Below the pieces are notes generated by a model, which saw only the letters and a program-made list of their open reading frames with translations, had not been told where the DNA came from and ran no database searches. A program made the translations under genes and the position numbers. From Thermosipho africanus Ob7 (GTDB lineage Bacteria; Thermotogota; Thermotogae; Thermotogales; Fervidobacteriaceae): a stretch of 64,000 bases of DNA. This document shows, one piece after another, positions 43,706 through 53,243 of the stretch. Location of the stretch: the NCBI RefSeq assembly GCF_003351105.1, contig NZ_NKRG01000005.1:1-64000 (forward strand), in the 5' to 3' direction. How positions within the stretch are numbered: the first letter of the stretch is position 1; every line of letters begins with the position of its first letter.

Positions 43706-44904
43706 TTTCTATATACCTCCTTTTCATCAATAGTTGGGAATGTACCATTATAATATGTAAATTTTCCATTTACCATCGTAGCAAATACATCAACTTTTGA
43801 ATGAATTATATGTTTTTTCATATTTTCGATAGGATAAAAACTTGGATTTTTCAAATTAATTATTGTTAGATCAGCTGGGAAACCTTCTTTTATTTCTCCG
43901 CCTTCTATATTTAACGATCTATAACCGTTTATTGTTAGCATTTTGAGCATTTGGTTAATGTCAAGATTTTGAGGATTGTCCTTTTTTTGTAATAGAGAAG
44001 CAATTCGAGCTTCAAATAGTATGTCAAGAGAATTGTTACTAGCAGGTCCATCCGTTCCAAGAGCTACAGTCAAACCATTTTCAATCATTTTTTGAATAGG
44101 TGCTATACCATTTCCTAATTTTAAATTACTAGTAGGGTTATGAGATATAAACACATTAAAATCTTTTAGCATTTTAATATCATTATCATCAAGATGGACA
44201 CAGTGAACAGCAAGGAAATGATAATCAGCAATTCCAGAAGAAAGAATTTGTGAAAGTGAAAATTGCTCTTTCTCCCATTTATTTTCAAATAAATGCATTG
44301 TAACAGGAATTTTTAATTTTCTGGAGAGTTTACCAATTTCCTTTAAAGCTTCTAAAGAGCAGGTATAAGGAGCATGTGGACCGAGTCCTACGAAAATTCT
44401 ATTATCAATACCATGCCACTTTTCAAAAAGAGAAAGTGCTTCGTTAAGTCTACTTTTTTCAATTTTGTTTTCTTCTGAAACAAGTCCCCTAGTTAAAAGT
44501 GCTTTCATCCCAAAATCTTTTACAGCTTGTGCAACAGAATCTTCAAACATATACATATCACAAAAAGCTACAATACCGTTTTTAGACATTTCCATCATTG
44601 AGAGCATAGATGCAAAATAAACTATATCTTCGTTTAATTTTTCTTCAAGTGGTATTATATGTTCAAAAAGCCATTTGTTAAAAGGTAAATCTTCTGCAAT
44701 ACCTCTTAAAATAGACATTGCTGCATGAGTGTGTGTATTTACAAGGCCTGGAATTATTAATTTATTATCTAGATCAAATTCTTCATCCTCATTATCTTTT
44801 AAATTCTTATCAATTTTTATTATCTTTCCTTTATCAATTTTTATGTCAACCTTCTCAATATTGGACTTCCAATTTCTTAAAACATATGCATTTCTTAAAA
44901 TCAT
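43663..44904 (-). CDS. mtaD: 5-methylthioadenosine/S-adenosylhomocysteine deaminase-type amidohydrolase
   Basis: The 413-residue metal enzyme belongs to the amidohydrolase superfamily. Zinc ligands are in VNTHTHAAMSILRG, TMHLFEN, AVHCVHLDD and the aspartate of GTDGPASNNSLDI; GLGPHAPYTCS also matches. It closely resembles the Thermotoga enzyme shown to deaminate methylthioadenosine and S-adenosylhomocysteine. It overlaps rsfS by one base and the radical SAM gene by 43 bases. Confidence 0.88.
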   Translation of the reverse strand: MILRNAYVLRNWKSNIEKVDIKIDKGKIIKIDKNLKDNEDEEFDLDNKLIIPGLVNTHTHAAMSILRGIAEDLPFNKWLFEHIIPLEEKLNEDIVYFASMLSMMEMSKNGIVAFCDMYMFEDSVAQAVKDFGMKALLTRGLVSEENKIEKSRLNEALSLFEKWHGIDNRIFVGLGPHAPYTCSLEALKEIGKLSRKLKIPVTMHLFENKWEKEQFSLSQILSSGIADYHFLAVHCVHLDDNDIKMLKDFNVFISHNPTSNLKLGNGIAPIQKMIENGLTVALGTDGPASNNSLDILFEARIASLLQKKDNPQNLDINQMLKMLTINGYRSLNIEGGEIKEGFPADLTIINLKNPSFYPIENMKKHIIHSKVDVFATMVNGKFTYYNGTFPTIDEKEVYRKFSTFYRKVIGIEN

Positions 44905-45239
44905 TATTTTTCACCCTTTATTTTTTTGGCATCAATCCATAATCCTTCAAGGTCATAAAATTCTCTTGCTTCTTTTGTAAAAATATGTATAACAATGTCT
45001 GATGCATCAATTATTAGCCATTCATGATTATCTTCTTTGTCATAATAAATTACTTGTTTTCCAATTTCAGATAATAAATCTAATATTGTATCTCTTAAAC
45101 TATTCATATGAGTGTTGCTATTAGCAGTAAGGATTATAAAATAATCTGTAGGAACATTAGTATTTGACATATCCAAAATAACAGGTTCAATTGCTTCTTT
45201 CTCTAAAATTTTTTTCCAAATTAATTCTAAAATTTCCAA
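44904..45239 (-). CDS. rsfS: Ribosome silencing factor RsfS
   Basis: RsfS binds ribosomal protein L14 and blocks joining of subunits when nutrients are low. The 111-residue protein shows the family pattern PVILDMSNTNVPTDYFIILT, NSNTHMNSLRDTI and a C-terminal WLIIDASDIVIHIFT and FYDLEGLW. The start is TTG 45239 behind GAGGAGGTG. It is the middle of the folC-rsfS-mtaD run. Confidence 0.93.
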   Translation of the reverse strand: MEILELIWKKILEKEAIEPVILDMSNTNVPTDYFIILTANSNTHMNSLRDTILDLLSEIGKQVIYYDKEDNHEWLIIDASDIVIHIFTKEAREFYDLEGLWIDAKKIKGEK

Positions 45240-45243
45240 ATTA

Positions 45244-46545
45244 TCACCTCCTCATTAATTTTAACTCTTCATCTATATAACCCTTACCTAAATAGCTTCT
45301 TATGAAACCAACAAGATAAAATGAACCAGTAACAACTTTTAAATCAGCTTTCATTTCTTTTAGTTTTTCGATTGCATGTATTGGATCAGCTATAAATTCA
45401 CAAGATTTTGAAAAGTCTTTAACCAATTCATATGTTTCTAAACAATTTATAGCTCTGTGTGATGGTGGGCAAGTAACTATAACATGTTCAAATTCTGGTA
45501 TCAGTTTTGAAATAACAGAGATTTTATCTTTATCATCTAAAATTCCAAATAATGCTATTTTACTATCGTTTTTGAAGTATATATTTAAGTTTTCCAAAAA
45601 TTTTTCAGCAGCTTGTGGATTGTGTGAGCCATCAAGGAGAAAACCATTGAACATTTCGAATCTCCCAGGTATAAATGCTTCCTTAAATGCTACAAAAGTA
45701 TTATTTAAATCAATTTTTTCAAACAACTCGTATGCTTTTAAGGCAATTGCTGCGTTTATGGGTTGATGTGTCCCGTTTAAATTTACTTCAAGCCCTTTAA
45801 TAGTAGTTTCACCGTAATAATTTATTATATTTTTTCCAAATTGATATTCTACAACTTCATAATCAAAGTCTTTTCCAAGTTCATATACTTTTGCATTCTT
45901 ATCTGCAGCAATATTATATATAACCTTTTTAGCTTCTTTTGGAACATTACCAATTACTACTGGTCTATTTTCTTTTATGATTCCAGCTTTTTCATACGCA
46001 ATTTTTTCAAGAGAGTTCCCGAGAATTTTTGTATGCTCAAGACTTACCGTGGTAATTATTGAAACTTCGGGAATAATTACATTAGTTGCGTCAAATCTGC
46101 CTCCAAGACCAACTTCAATGGTTGAAATTTCTACGTTTTCCTCTTTATCTATTTCAAATGCAAGAGCAGTTGCAAATTCAAAAAAACTTGGAGAAAATTC
46201 TTCACCTTTTTTATCCATTTCTTCAGAGTATTTCTTAACTAGATTAAAGGCATTTAAAAAGCGCTCCTTTGATATATATTTTCCGTTAATTGGAAATCTT
46301 TCAAGAATTGAAGATAAGTGGGGAGATAAATATCCCCCCACTTTATACCCATGATTTTTTGCTAAATAATGTAGAAATGTTGTAGTACTTCCTTTTCCAT
46401 TTGATCCAGTAATATGAAAGCATTTATAATTTTTCTCTGGATTGTTGAGCCTTTTTAATAATTCTTCTATTCTATAAAGTCCTATTTTAATTTTTCCATA
46501 AGGTCGTTTAAAGTATAAGTATTTTAATGCGTCTAAATACTCCAT
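45244..46545 (-). CDS. folC: Folylpolyglutamate synthase / dihydrofolate synthase
   Basis: This Mur-ligase-type enzyme adds glutamate to folates. The 433-residue protein has HITGSNGKGSTTTFLHYL for ATP binding, YLSPHLSSILERFPING for folate, STIEVGLGGRFDATNV, and LLDGSHNPQAAEKFL. It starts at ATG 46545, twelve bases behind the valS stop, and is followed by rsfS. Confidence 0.93.
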   Translation of the reverse strand: MEYLDALKYLYFKRPYGKIKIGLYRIEELLKRLNNPEKNYKCFHITGSNGKGSTTTFLHYLAKNHGYKVGGYLSPHLSSILERFPINGKYISKERFLNAFNLVKKYSEEMDKKGEEFSPSFFEFATALAFEIDKEENVEISTIEVGLGGRFDATNVIIPEVSIITTVSLEHTKILGNSLEKIAYEKAGIIKENRPVVIGNVPKEAKKVIYNIAADKNAKVYELGKDFDYEVVEYQFGKNIINYYGETTIKGLEVNLNGTHQPINAAIALKAYELFEKIDLNNTFVAFKEAFIPGRFEMFNGFLLDGSHNPQAAEKFLENLNIYFKNDSKIALFGILDDKDKISVISKLIPEFEHVIVTCPPSHRAINCLETYELVKDFSKSCEFIADPIHAIEKLKEMKADLKVVTGSFYLVGFIRSYLGKGYIDEELKLMRR

Positions 46546-46556
46546 ATTATCACTTC

Positions 46557-49154
46557 TTATTTTAGTGATGTAATTATATTTTTAATTTTTTTGATTTGTT
46601 CTTCTATGTTTGCTAACTTTTCTTTTGCTTCTTCCACAATTTCTTCAGGTGCACCTTCCAAAAATTTCTTGTTACTAAGTTTGATTCTAAATTTTTGTGC
46701 ATCTTTTTCAAGTTTTTCAATTTTTTTGTTAAGTCTATTTATTTCAGTTTCAATATCTATTAAATTACCAAGTTCAACGTAAACTTCTAATTCATTATTT
46801 ACAAATGCACTTGCTGATTTTTCAGGCTTTTGATCGCTGATTTTTATATTTTCTACATTTCCAAGAGTTCTTATATATAACTTTTCTTCTTCTGTAAAGT
46901 CATGATTTGAAGAAATATTTACTTTTTGACTTTGAGGTATGTTAATTTCTGCTTTTACATTTCTAATACCTTTTATAATATTCATTAATAATGAAAAGCG
47001 TTTTTCACTAATATTGTCTATTAATTTATCATTAACTTTTGGCCATTCAGATACCGTAATTGATTCTCCTGATGTTGGAAGTTTTTGCCATAATTCTTCA
47101 GTAATAAATGGCATAAACGGATGCAATAATTTTAAGCTATTATCTAGAACAGTAACTAAGACGTTTTGAACAAGATGCTTTTCCTCAGTTTTTAGTCTTG
47201 GTTTTGATACTTCAATATACCAGTCACAGAATTCATCCCAGAAGAAATTGTATATCTCTCTTGCTGCAAGGTTAAATTCATATTGCTCGATTGCATTAGT
47301 TACGTTTTTTATAGTTTTTTGTAGTCTTGAAAGGATCCATTTATCAGATAAATTAAGATTTTCAAGAGGAATTTCTTTATAATCTTCCAAATTCATTATT
47401 ATAAATCTTGTTGCGTTCCATATTTTATTAGCAAATTTTTTACTAGTATCTATGTTTTTAATATCAAGTTTAATGTCCCTTCCTTGGGCAGCAAGTAGAG
47501 CTAAAGTGAATCTCATTGGATCTGCACCATATTCTTGAATAACCTCTAATGGATCTATACCATTTCCTAAGGATTTACTCATTTTTCTTCCGAATTTGTC
47601 TCTCACAAGTTGATGGATGTAAACATCATTGAAAGGCTTTTTGCCCATAAATTCATAGCCCATCATGACCATTCTTGCAACCCAGAAGAAGATTATATCA
47701 AAACCTGTGACTAATACATCTGTTGGATAGAATTCTTTCAAATCGGATGTATTTTCAGGCCAGCCAAGTGTACTAAAGGGCCAAAGTGCAGATGAAAACC
47801 AAGTATCTAGAACATCTTCTTCTTGCTTTAGATTAGTACTACCACATTTTTCACATTTTTTAACTTCTTCTTCAGAAACGTTAATGTGACCGCAATCTTG
47901 GCAATACCAAATTGGAATTCTATGTCCCCACCAAAGTTGTCTACTAATACACCAATCTCTGATTTCGTACATCCAATTTAAATATACTTTTTTCCATCTA
48001 TCAGGATAAAACTTTACTTCTCCTTTTTCAACAGCTTCAATAGCTTTTTCGGCAAGAGGTTTCATTTTAACAAACCATTGGTCCATTAGCATAGGTTCTA
48101 TAACTGTATTGCATCTGTAGCAATGACCAACAGAATGTTTAATATCTTCTATTTTTACTAAATAACCTTCTTTTTCCAAATCTTCTACTATTTTTTCTCT
48201 TGCTTGATACCTATCAAGACCTTTATATTTTCCTCCATTTTCATTAATTGTCATATCATCGTTGAAAATATTAATAAATTCAAGATTATGTCTTTGACCA
48301 ATTAAATAGTCATTAGGATCATGTGCAGGTGTTACTTTTAAAGCACCAGTTCCAAATTCAGGATCTGCATGCATATCAGCTATTATCTTTATTTTCCTTC
48401 CAACAAGTGGAACAATAACTTCTTTTCCAATAAGTTCTTTATATCTTTCATCCGAAGGCGAAACAGCAATAGCAGTGTCTCCTAGCATGGTTTCAGGGCG
48501 TGTTGTTGCGATTATAATTTCGCCATTACCAGCAGCAAAAGGATATTTTATGTAATATAATTTTCCATCGTGTTCTTCATATTCGACTTCTTCATCAGAA
48601 AGAACAGTTTTACATCTAGGACACCAATTTACTATATATTTGCCTTTATAAATTAGTCCTTTTTTATAAAGAGAAACAAAAACTTTTTTTACAGCTTTTG
48701 AAAGTCCCTCATCTAAAGTGAAACGTTCTCTTGTCCAGTCAACTGAAGCACCAATAGCCATTATTTGATTCTTAATAGTATTACGATATGTGTTAGCCCA
48801 ATCCCAAACAATTTCCAAAAATTTTTCTCTTCCAAGTTCTTCTCTTTTTTTACCTTCTTTTTCAATAGCTTTTTCCACAGCTGTTTGAGTTGCAATTCCT
48901 GCATGATCCTCTCCTGGTACCCATAAAGTTTTAAATCCATTCATTCTTTTAAATCTTACTAAGATATCTTGAAGGGTTATGTTTAGAGCGTGACCCATGT
49001 GTATTTTTCCAGTAATGTTAGGAGGAGGAATAACAATCGAATATTTTGGGCCTTCTTTTTTAGGAGTAAAATATCCTTTTTCTAGCCAAAATTTGTACCA
49101 TTTTGTTTCAATATTTGCTGGATCATACCTTGTGCCAATTTCATTATTCACCAA
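46557..49154 (-). CDS. valS: Valyl-tRNA synthetase
   Basis: The 865-residue class I synthetase charges tRNA-Val. HIGH and KMSKS signatures appear in PPPNITGKIHMGHALN and RKMSKSLGNG; zinc-type cysteines are in CPRCKTVL and CQDCG with CEKCG. The editing domain shows TTRPETMLGDTAIAV. The C-terminal coiled-coil arm (about 800-865) is present. I prefer TTG 49154, five bases beyond GGGAGG; the GTG at 49160 touches that site and GTG 49151 is an alternative. The start overlaps the degenerate GGDEF gene. Confidence 0.96.
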   Translation of the reverse strand: MVNNEIGTRYDPANIETKWYKFWLEKGYFTPKKEGPKYSIVIPPPNITGKIHMGHALNITLQDILVRFKRMNGFKTLWVPGEDHAGIATQTAVEKAIEKEGKKREELGREKFLEIVWDWANTYRNTIKNQIMAIGASVDWTRERFTLDEGLSKAVKKVFVSLYKKGLIYKGKYIVNWCPRCKTVLSDEEVEYEEHDGKLYYIKYPFAAGNGEIIIATTRPETMLGDTAIAVSPSDERYKELIGKEVIVPLVGRKIKIIADMHADPEFGTGALKVTPAHDPNDYLIGQRHNLEFINIFNDDMTINENGGKYKGLDRYQAREKIVEDLEKEGYLVKIEDIKHSVGHCYRCNTVIEPMLMDQWFVKMKPLAEKAIEAVEKGEVKFYPDRWKKVYLNWMYEIRDWCISRQLWWGHRIPIWYCQDCGHINVSEEEVKKCEKCGSTNLKQEEDVLDTWFSSALWPFSTLGWPENTSDLKEFYPTDVLVTGFDIIFFWVARMVMMGYEFMGKKPFNDVYIHQLVRDKFGRKMSKSLGNGIDPLEVIQEYGADPMRFTLALLAAQGRDIKLDIKNIDTSKKFANKIWNATRFIIMNLEDYKEIPLENLNLSDKWILSRLQKTIKNVTNAIEQYEFNLAAREIYNFFWDEFCDWYIEVSKPRLKTEEKHLVQNVLVTVLDNSLKLLHPFMPFITEELWQKLPTSGESITVSEWPKVNDKLIDNISEKRFSLLMNIIKGIRNVKAEINIPQSQKVNISSNHDFTEEEKLYIRTLGNVENIKISDQKPEKSASAFVNNELEVYVELGNLIDIETEINRLNKKIEKLEKDAQKFRIKLSNKKFLEGAPEEIVEEAKEKLANIEEQIKKIKNIITSLK

Positions 49155-49560
49155 TTGCACCTCCCAATTTTTCTACTTTTATTTTTGTATCAATTTTTAT
49201 GTTTTTATCTTTATAATTTAAAAGCAAATAGTCTAAAGATTCTTTTATTCTATTTGCAATTTGTTTGGCTGTTATTTCATTAATCCCATGTAAAATTATT
49301 GAAAATCTTTTTTGACCGCTCCTGCACACGAAATCTTTTGGAATCCTTACACTGTGTTTGATTACAGATGCAGCTCTTGCAATTACAAAATTTATTTCAT
49401 CTTCTGCAAGTGAATCAAAATCAAGGTCGAGTGTTATTACAAAAAAAGTTGAATTCGAATTACTCAACATCGAGTATACGGTATTAAAAAAAGATTCATT
49501 TGGAAGTCTTGTAACTTCATCGACAAAGTTTCCATTTAGTAATTTTAATAGATAATCCAT
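49144..49560 (-). CDS. Degenerate GGDEF-domain protein
   Basis: The 138-residue protein looks like a stand-alone GGDEF fold: DEVTRLPNESFFNTVYSML and FFVITLDLDFDSL match the start and metal-binding region, and CRSGQKRFSIILHG lies where GGDEF should be. The active motif is replaced by SGQKR, so it cannot make cyclic-di-GMP; it may bind a nucleotide or have a scaffold role. ATG 49560 follows AGAGGTGAT. It is the leader gene of the valS-folC operon. Confidence 0.65.
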   Translation of the reverse strand: MDYLLKLLNGNFVDEVTRLPNESFFNTVYSMLSNSNSTFFVITLDLDFDSLAEDEINFVIARAASVIKHSVRIPKDFVCRSGQKRFSIILHGINEITAKQIANRIKESLDYLLLNYKDKNIKIDTKIKVEKLGGAIGE

Positions 49561-49590
49561 ATTAATCACCTCTTAATTAATTTCTTCTTT

Positions 49591-49618
49591 ATTATAACAT
49601 ATTCTTTAAGATTGTGAA
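49591..49618 (-). promoter_or_regulatory. Promoter of the GGDEF-like/valS operon
   Basis: On the minus strand TTCACA (49618-49613), 16 bases, then TATAAT (49596-49591) with a TG one base upstream make a strong promoter. Its -35 overlaps that of the opposite-facing rnf promoter, so the two polymerase sites should compete. Confidence 0.65.
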
Positions 49619-49642
49619 AAGTTCGAAGTAGTGTGTTATAAT
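49612..49642 (+). promoter_or_regulatory. Promoter of the rnf operon
   Basis: TTGTGA (49612-49617) and TATAAT (49637-49642) are 19 bases apart, which is long, but the -10 has the TGn extension (TG at 49634-49635) that can compensate. The rnfC start lies 46 bases beyond. Confidence 0.6.
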
Positions 49643-49687
49643 GTAAAATTGGATGGTGAATTTTAATTTTTTGGGAGGTGTGGTGTC

Positions 49688-51004
49688 TTGAAGCTATCGA
49701 GCTTTTTGGGAGGAGTACATCCTCCCGAAAATAAGTCGTTGAGTAAAGATATTCCAATTAAAAAAGCCCCTTTACCAGAAAAGGTTATAGTATTTATGCA
49801 ACAGCATGCGGGTGCTCCTGCAAAACCTGTAGTGCAGGTTGGTGATGAAGTTAAAACTGGTCAAGTTATTGGTGAACCTTCCGGGTTCGTTTCTGCGTAT
49901 GTTCATTCACCAGTAACTGGTAAAGTTGTTGAAGTTAAAAAGATAAGTAATATAATTTTTGGAAAAGCAGTTGACGCAGTTATTATTGAAAGAGAATCTG
50001 AAGATGATTGGGAGCTTCTTCCTCATGGTGATTTTGAGAAATTTTCAAAAGAAGAGCTTCTTGATATCATTCAAAAAGCAGGTATTGTAGGACTTGGTGG
50101 TGCAATGTTCCCAACACATATAAAGTTAAATCCTCCAAAGGATAAAAAAATTGATACATTAATTATAAATGGTGCAGAATGTGAACCATACTTGACAATT
50201 GATCACAGAATGATGTTAGAAAAGCATGAAGAGATTTTGTTAGGTATTGAAATTGTAAAGAAAATTTTAAATGTTAAAAATGTGTATATAGGAATTGAGG
50301 ATAATAAAATTGATGCAATTAATCTTTTAAATGATAAATGGAGAGGAAAAGTTACTGTTGTTCCATTAAAAACAAAATATCCTCAAGGTGCTGAAAAACA
50401 ATTAATTTATGCTGTTACAAAAAGAAGTGTTCCACGTGGTGGCCTTCCATTGGATGTTGGAGTTGTAGTTCAAAATGTAAGTACTATGTATGCAATTAAG
50501 GAAGCAGTAATTGATGGTAAACCTCTTATAGAAAGAGGCTTAACCTTAACTGGGGAAGCAATTAAAAAACCAGGAAATTGGTGGATAAGAATTGGTACTC
50601 CTATTTCATGGATTGTGGATAATTTAGGTGAAGGATTTAAAGAAGGACTTGAAGAAATAAAGGTTTTAATGGGTGGACCAATGATGGGAATACCTATAAA
50701 CAATATAGAAACTCCAATAGTAAAGGGAAATAATGGAATTACAAGTATTGTTCCACATGAACAGAAAAGCACCTTTTGTATTAGATGTTCTTATTGTGTA
50801 AATGTATGTCCAATGGGACTCCAGCCATACTTATTAGACTTGCTTGGAAAGAAAAAAAGATATGATGAAGCAGCAAGTATAGGATTAATGGATTGTATAG
50901 AATGTGGTTCTTGTACGTATATTTGTCCTGCTAAGATTGAACATGTTAAAACTATTAAACTTGCTAAAAAAGTGTATAGGGCCCTGAGGGGAGGGAAGAA
51001 ATGA
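49688..51004 (+). CDS. rnfC: Rnf complex subunit C (NADH-binding)
   Basis: RnfC takes part in the ferredoxin:NAD oxidoreductase that pumps sodium or protons. The 438-residue protein has a flavin/NADH-binding region (GLGGAMFPTHIKL, NGAECEPYLTIDH) and two cluster motifs near the C-terminus (CIRCSYCVNVCP and CIECGSCTYICP) for [4Fe-4S] centres. The start is TTG 49688 after GGGAGGTG. It leads the rnfCDGEA operon, each gene overlapping or abutting the next. Confidence 0.94.
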   Translation: MKLSSFLGGVHPPENKSLSKDIPIKKAPLPEKVIVFMQQHAGAPAKPVVQVGDEVKTGQVIGEPSGFVSAYVHSPVTGKVVEVKKISNIIFGKAVDAVIIERESEDDWELLPHGDFEKFSKEELLDIIQKAGIVGLGGAMFPTHIKLNPPKDKKIDTLIINGAECEPYLTIDHRMMLEKHEEILLGIEIVKKILNVKNVYIGIEDNKIDAINLLNDKWRGKVTVVPLKTKYPQGAEKQLIYAVTKRSVPRGGLPLDVGVVVQNVSTMYAIKEAVIDGKPLIERGLTLTGEAIKKPGNWWIRIGTPISWIVDNLGEGFKEGLEEIKVLMGGPMMGIPINNIETPIVKGNNGITSIVPHEQKSTFCIRCSYCVNVCPMGLQPYLLDLLGKKKRYDEAASIGLMDCIECGSCTYICPAKIEHVKTIKLAKKVYRALRGGKK

Positions 51005-51960
51005 TGAAGTTGATTACTGGAAATGCTCCACATTTAAGATCAAATGACACAACTTCAAAAGTAATGTTGGATGTTATTATAGCTTTATTACCAGCTTTAA
51101 TAGGTGCATGGTATTTTTTTGGTTTTTATGCATTTTTTCTTGCTATTTTAGGTGCAGTTGTTGGTGAATTTTTTGAATTATTTATTATGAAAGTACTTAG
51201 AAAAGATAAAAATTTTGTGCCAAATGGAAGTGCTGCGGTAACAGGAATGCTTCTTGCGATGAATGTTAGCCCTGCAACATCATGGTGGGTATTTTTACTT
51301 GGATTAGTTTTTGCATTAGGTGTTGCAAAACATGCTTTTGGTGGACTTGGAATGAACATATTTAACCCTGCACTTGCTGGGAGGGCATTTTTGTTAGTTT
51401 CATTTCCTGTTCAAATGACGACATGGTATAAACCTACACTTTCCTTTTCTAAATGGGTTGATGTTCAAACAACTGCTACACCACTTGCTGTTTTAAAAGA
51501 AACAGGAAGCGTAAATGTAAGTTATTGGGATTTGTTTATAGGAAATAGAGCCGGATCCATAGGTGAAACAAGTGTTTTATTGTTGCTAATAGGTTTTGCA
51601 TACCTTGTTGCTAGAAAAAGAATAAAATTAATGATTCCAATTTCTTATATAGGAACTGTTTTTGTTATGTCATCGTTTTTCTATTTTGCAAATCCAACAT
51701 TTGGTACACCTCTATTTCATATTCTCAGTGGTGGTTTGATGTTAGGTGCATTATTTATGGCAACTGATATGGTTACAAGTCCTATGACAATAAAAGGGCA
51801 AGCTATATTTGGTATTGGTGCTGGAGTTATGACTTTACTAATAAGGTATTTTGCGGGTTATCCAGAAGGTGTTTCATTATCAATTCTTTTAATGAATGCA
51901 TTTGTTCCACTTATTGATAGATACACACAACCCCGCATTTTTGGTGAGGTGAAATCATGA
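51001..51960 (+). CDS. rnfD: Rnf complex subunit D (membrane flavoprotein)
   Basis: The 319-residue protein has about ten membrane helices and a covalent FMN site in VQTTATPLAVL, where the threonine is the expected attachment residue. It forms part of the ion-translocating core. GGGAGGG precedes the start, which overlaps the rnfC stop; its own stop overlaps rnfG by four bases. Confidence 0.93.
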   Translation: MMKLITGNAPHLRSNDTTSKVMLDVIIALLPALIGAWYFFGFYAFFLAILGAVVGEFFELFIMKVLRKDKNFVPNGSAAVTGMLLAMNVSPATSWWVFLLGLVFALGVAKHAFGGLGMNIFNPALAGRAFLLVSFPVQMTTWYKPTLSFSKWVDVQTTATPLAVLKETGSVNVSYWDLFIGNRAGSIGETSVLLLLIGFAYLVARKRIKLMIPISYIGTVFVMSSFFYFANPTFGTPLFHILSGGLMLGALFMATDMVTSPMTIKGQAIFGIGAGVMTLLIRYFAGYPEGVSLSILLMNAFVPLIDRYTQPRIFGEVKS

Positions 51961-52625
51961 AAGATATGATAAAAACAGGTCTAATTTTGATGGTATATAC
52001 TTTAGTTGCAGGTTTGATTTTAGGATTTATCTATACTTCAACCCAAACTGCAATAAAAGAAGCTGAATTGAAAAATACCATTGACGCGGTTAAGTTTGTT
52101 CTTACAGAAAATGGGAATCTATTAGTAAAAGAGAAAGTAATAAAAGAAGCAGTATTAAAGGGTTCAAAAGAGGAAGAAAAAGAAATATTTAAAAAAGGAA
52201 CTAGTGCTGTTTTGACCCCTGTTTTAAATTTTGATACTGAAAGAGGAAAGGTTTACGTTTTAAAGGGGTATGGTATTGGCTATGGTGGAAAAGTTATTAC
52301 AATAGCATCCTTTTTAGTAAATAATAAAAAAATTGATCTTTTATCAATAAGGGTTATTGAATATTCACAAGAAACACCTGGACTTGGAGCAAAGATATCT
52401 GAAGAGACATCTCAAAAGAGATTTTATCCTATCCCATATGAAGGTTTAAAAAATGGAGTTAAAGTTGACAAAGATGCTGGAAAATCTAATCTTTCGCCTG
52501 AAGAAGCAAAAAAGATTGGAGTTGTAAAAATAAGTGATGTAATGACAGGAGCAACTATTACACCTCGAGCAGTTGCATCAACTATTGACGCAATGTTCGA
52601 ATATTTGCAAAAGGAGGTGCAATAA
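51957..52625 (+). CDS. rnfG: Rnf complex subunit G
   Basis: RnfG has one N-terminal membrane helix (about 8-28) and a periplasmic flavin domain. The FMN is attached to a threonine in VMTGATITPRAV near the C-terminus; TPGLGAKI is also typical. The 222 residues fit the family. It is translationally coupled to rnfD. Confidence 0.92.
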   Translation: MKDMIKTGLILMVYTLVAGLILGFIYTSTQTAIKEAELKNTIDAVKFVLTENGNLLVKEKVIKEAVLKGSKEEEKEIFKKGTSAVLTPVLNFDTERGKVYVLKGYGIGYGGKVITIASFLVNNKKIDLLSIRVIEYSQETPGLGAKISEETSQKRFYPIPYEGLKNGVKVDKDAGKSNLSPEEAKKIGVVKISDVMTGATITPRAVASTIDAMFEYLQKEVQ

Positions 52626-52628
52626 TTA

Positions 52629-53243
52629 ATGGCAAGCAGATCATGGAAAGAATTCAGTAAAGGTTTTATTGTAGAAAATCCTACTTATGTTCAAGCATTA
52701 GGAATGTGTCCAACACTTGCAACTACTACTAGCGCGAAGAATGGTTTTGGAATGGGGCTTGCTGCTACTGCTGTTTTAGTTATGTCAAATATAGTTGTTT
52801 CTCTTTTGAGAAAAGCAGTTCCTGAAAAAATAAGAATTCCAATATTTATAACTATAATTGCATCTTTTGTTACAATTGTTGATCTTTTGATGCATGCCTA
52901 TGTATACGATCTTTGGAAAACATTAGGATTATTTATTCCTCTTATTGTTGTTAACTGTGTAATTATGGGTAGAGCAGAGTCATTTGCATCAAAGAATAAT
53001 GTTTGGTATTCAATGTTAGATGGTCTTGGAATGGGTCTTGGCTTTACAGCAAGTTTAACTCTTTTAGGTGCAATTAGAGAATTGCTTGGAAGTGGTACAT
53101 TATTTGATGTAAAAATTTGGGGTAAAGCATTTAATGTGTTTATCATGATTCTTCCCCCTGGTGCTTATTTGACATTAGGTTTACTTGCTGCACTTTTTGC
53201 ATATATAGGTATGAAGAGGAAAGAAAGGGGGAACACTAAATGA
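52629..53243 (+). CDS. rnfE: Rnf complex subunit E
   Basis: The 204-residue integral membrane protein has six helices and the Rnf/Nqr D-E family patterns NPTYVQALGMCPTLATTT and LGAIRELLGSGTLF. It pairs with RnfA in the membrane core. ATG 52629 follows GGAGGTG and it overlaps rnfA by four bases. Confidence 0.93.
   Translation: MASRSWKEFSKGFIVENPTYVQALGMCPTLATTTSAKNGFGMGLAATAVLVMSNIVVSLLRKAVPEKIRIPIFITIIASFVTIVDLLMHAYVYDLWKTLGLFIPLIVVNCVIMGRAESFASKNNVWYSMLDGLGMGLGFTASLTLLGAIRELLGSGTLFDVKIWGKAFNVFIMILPPGAYLTLGLLAALFAYIGMKRKERGNTK

Noticed and set aside
49155..49690. T-box or riboswitch ahead of valS or rnf
   Set aside because: valS overlaps the preceding gene, leaving no leader, and the 118-base divergent gap is filled by two promoters.
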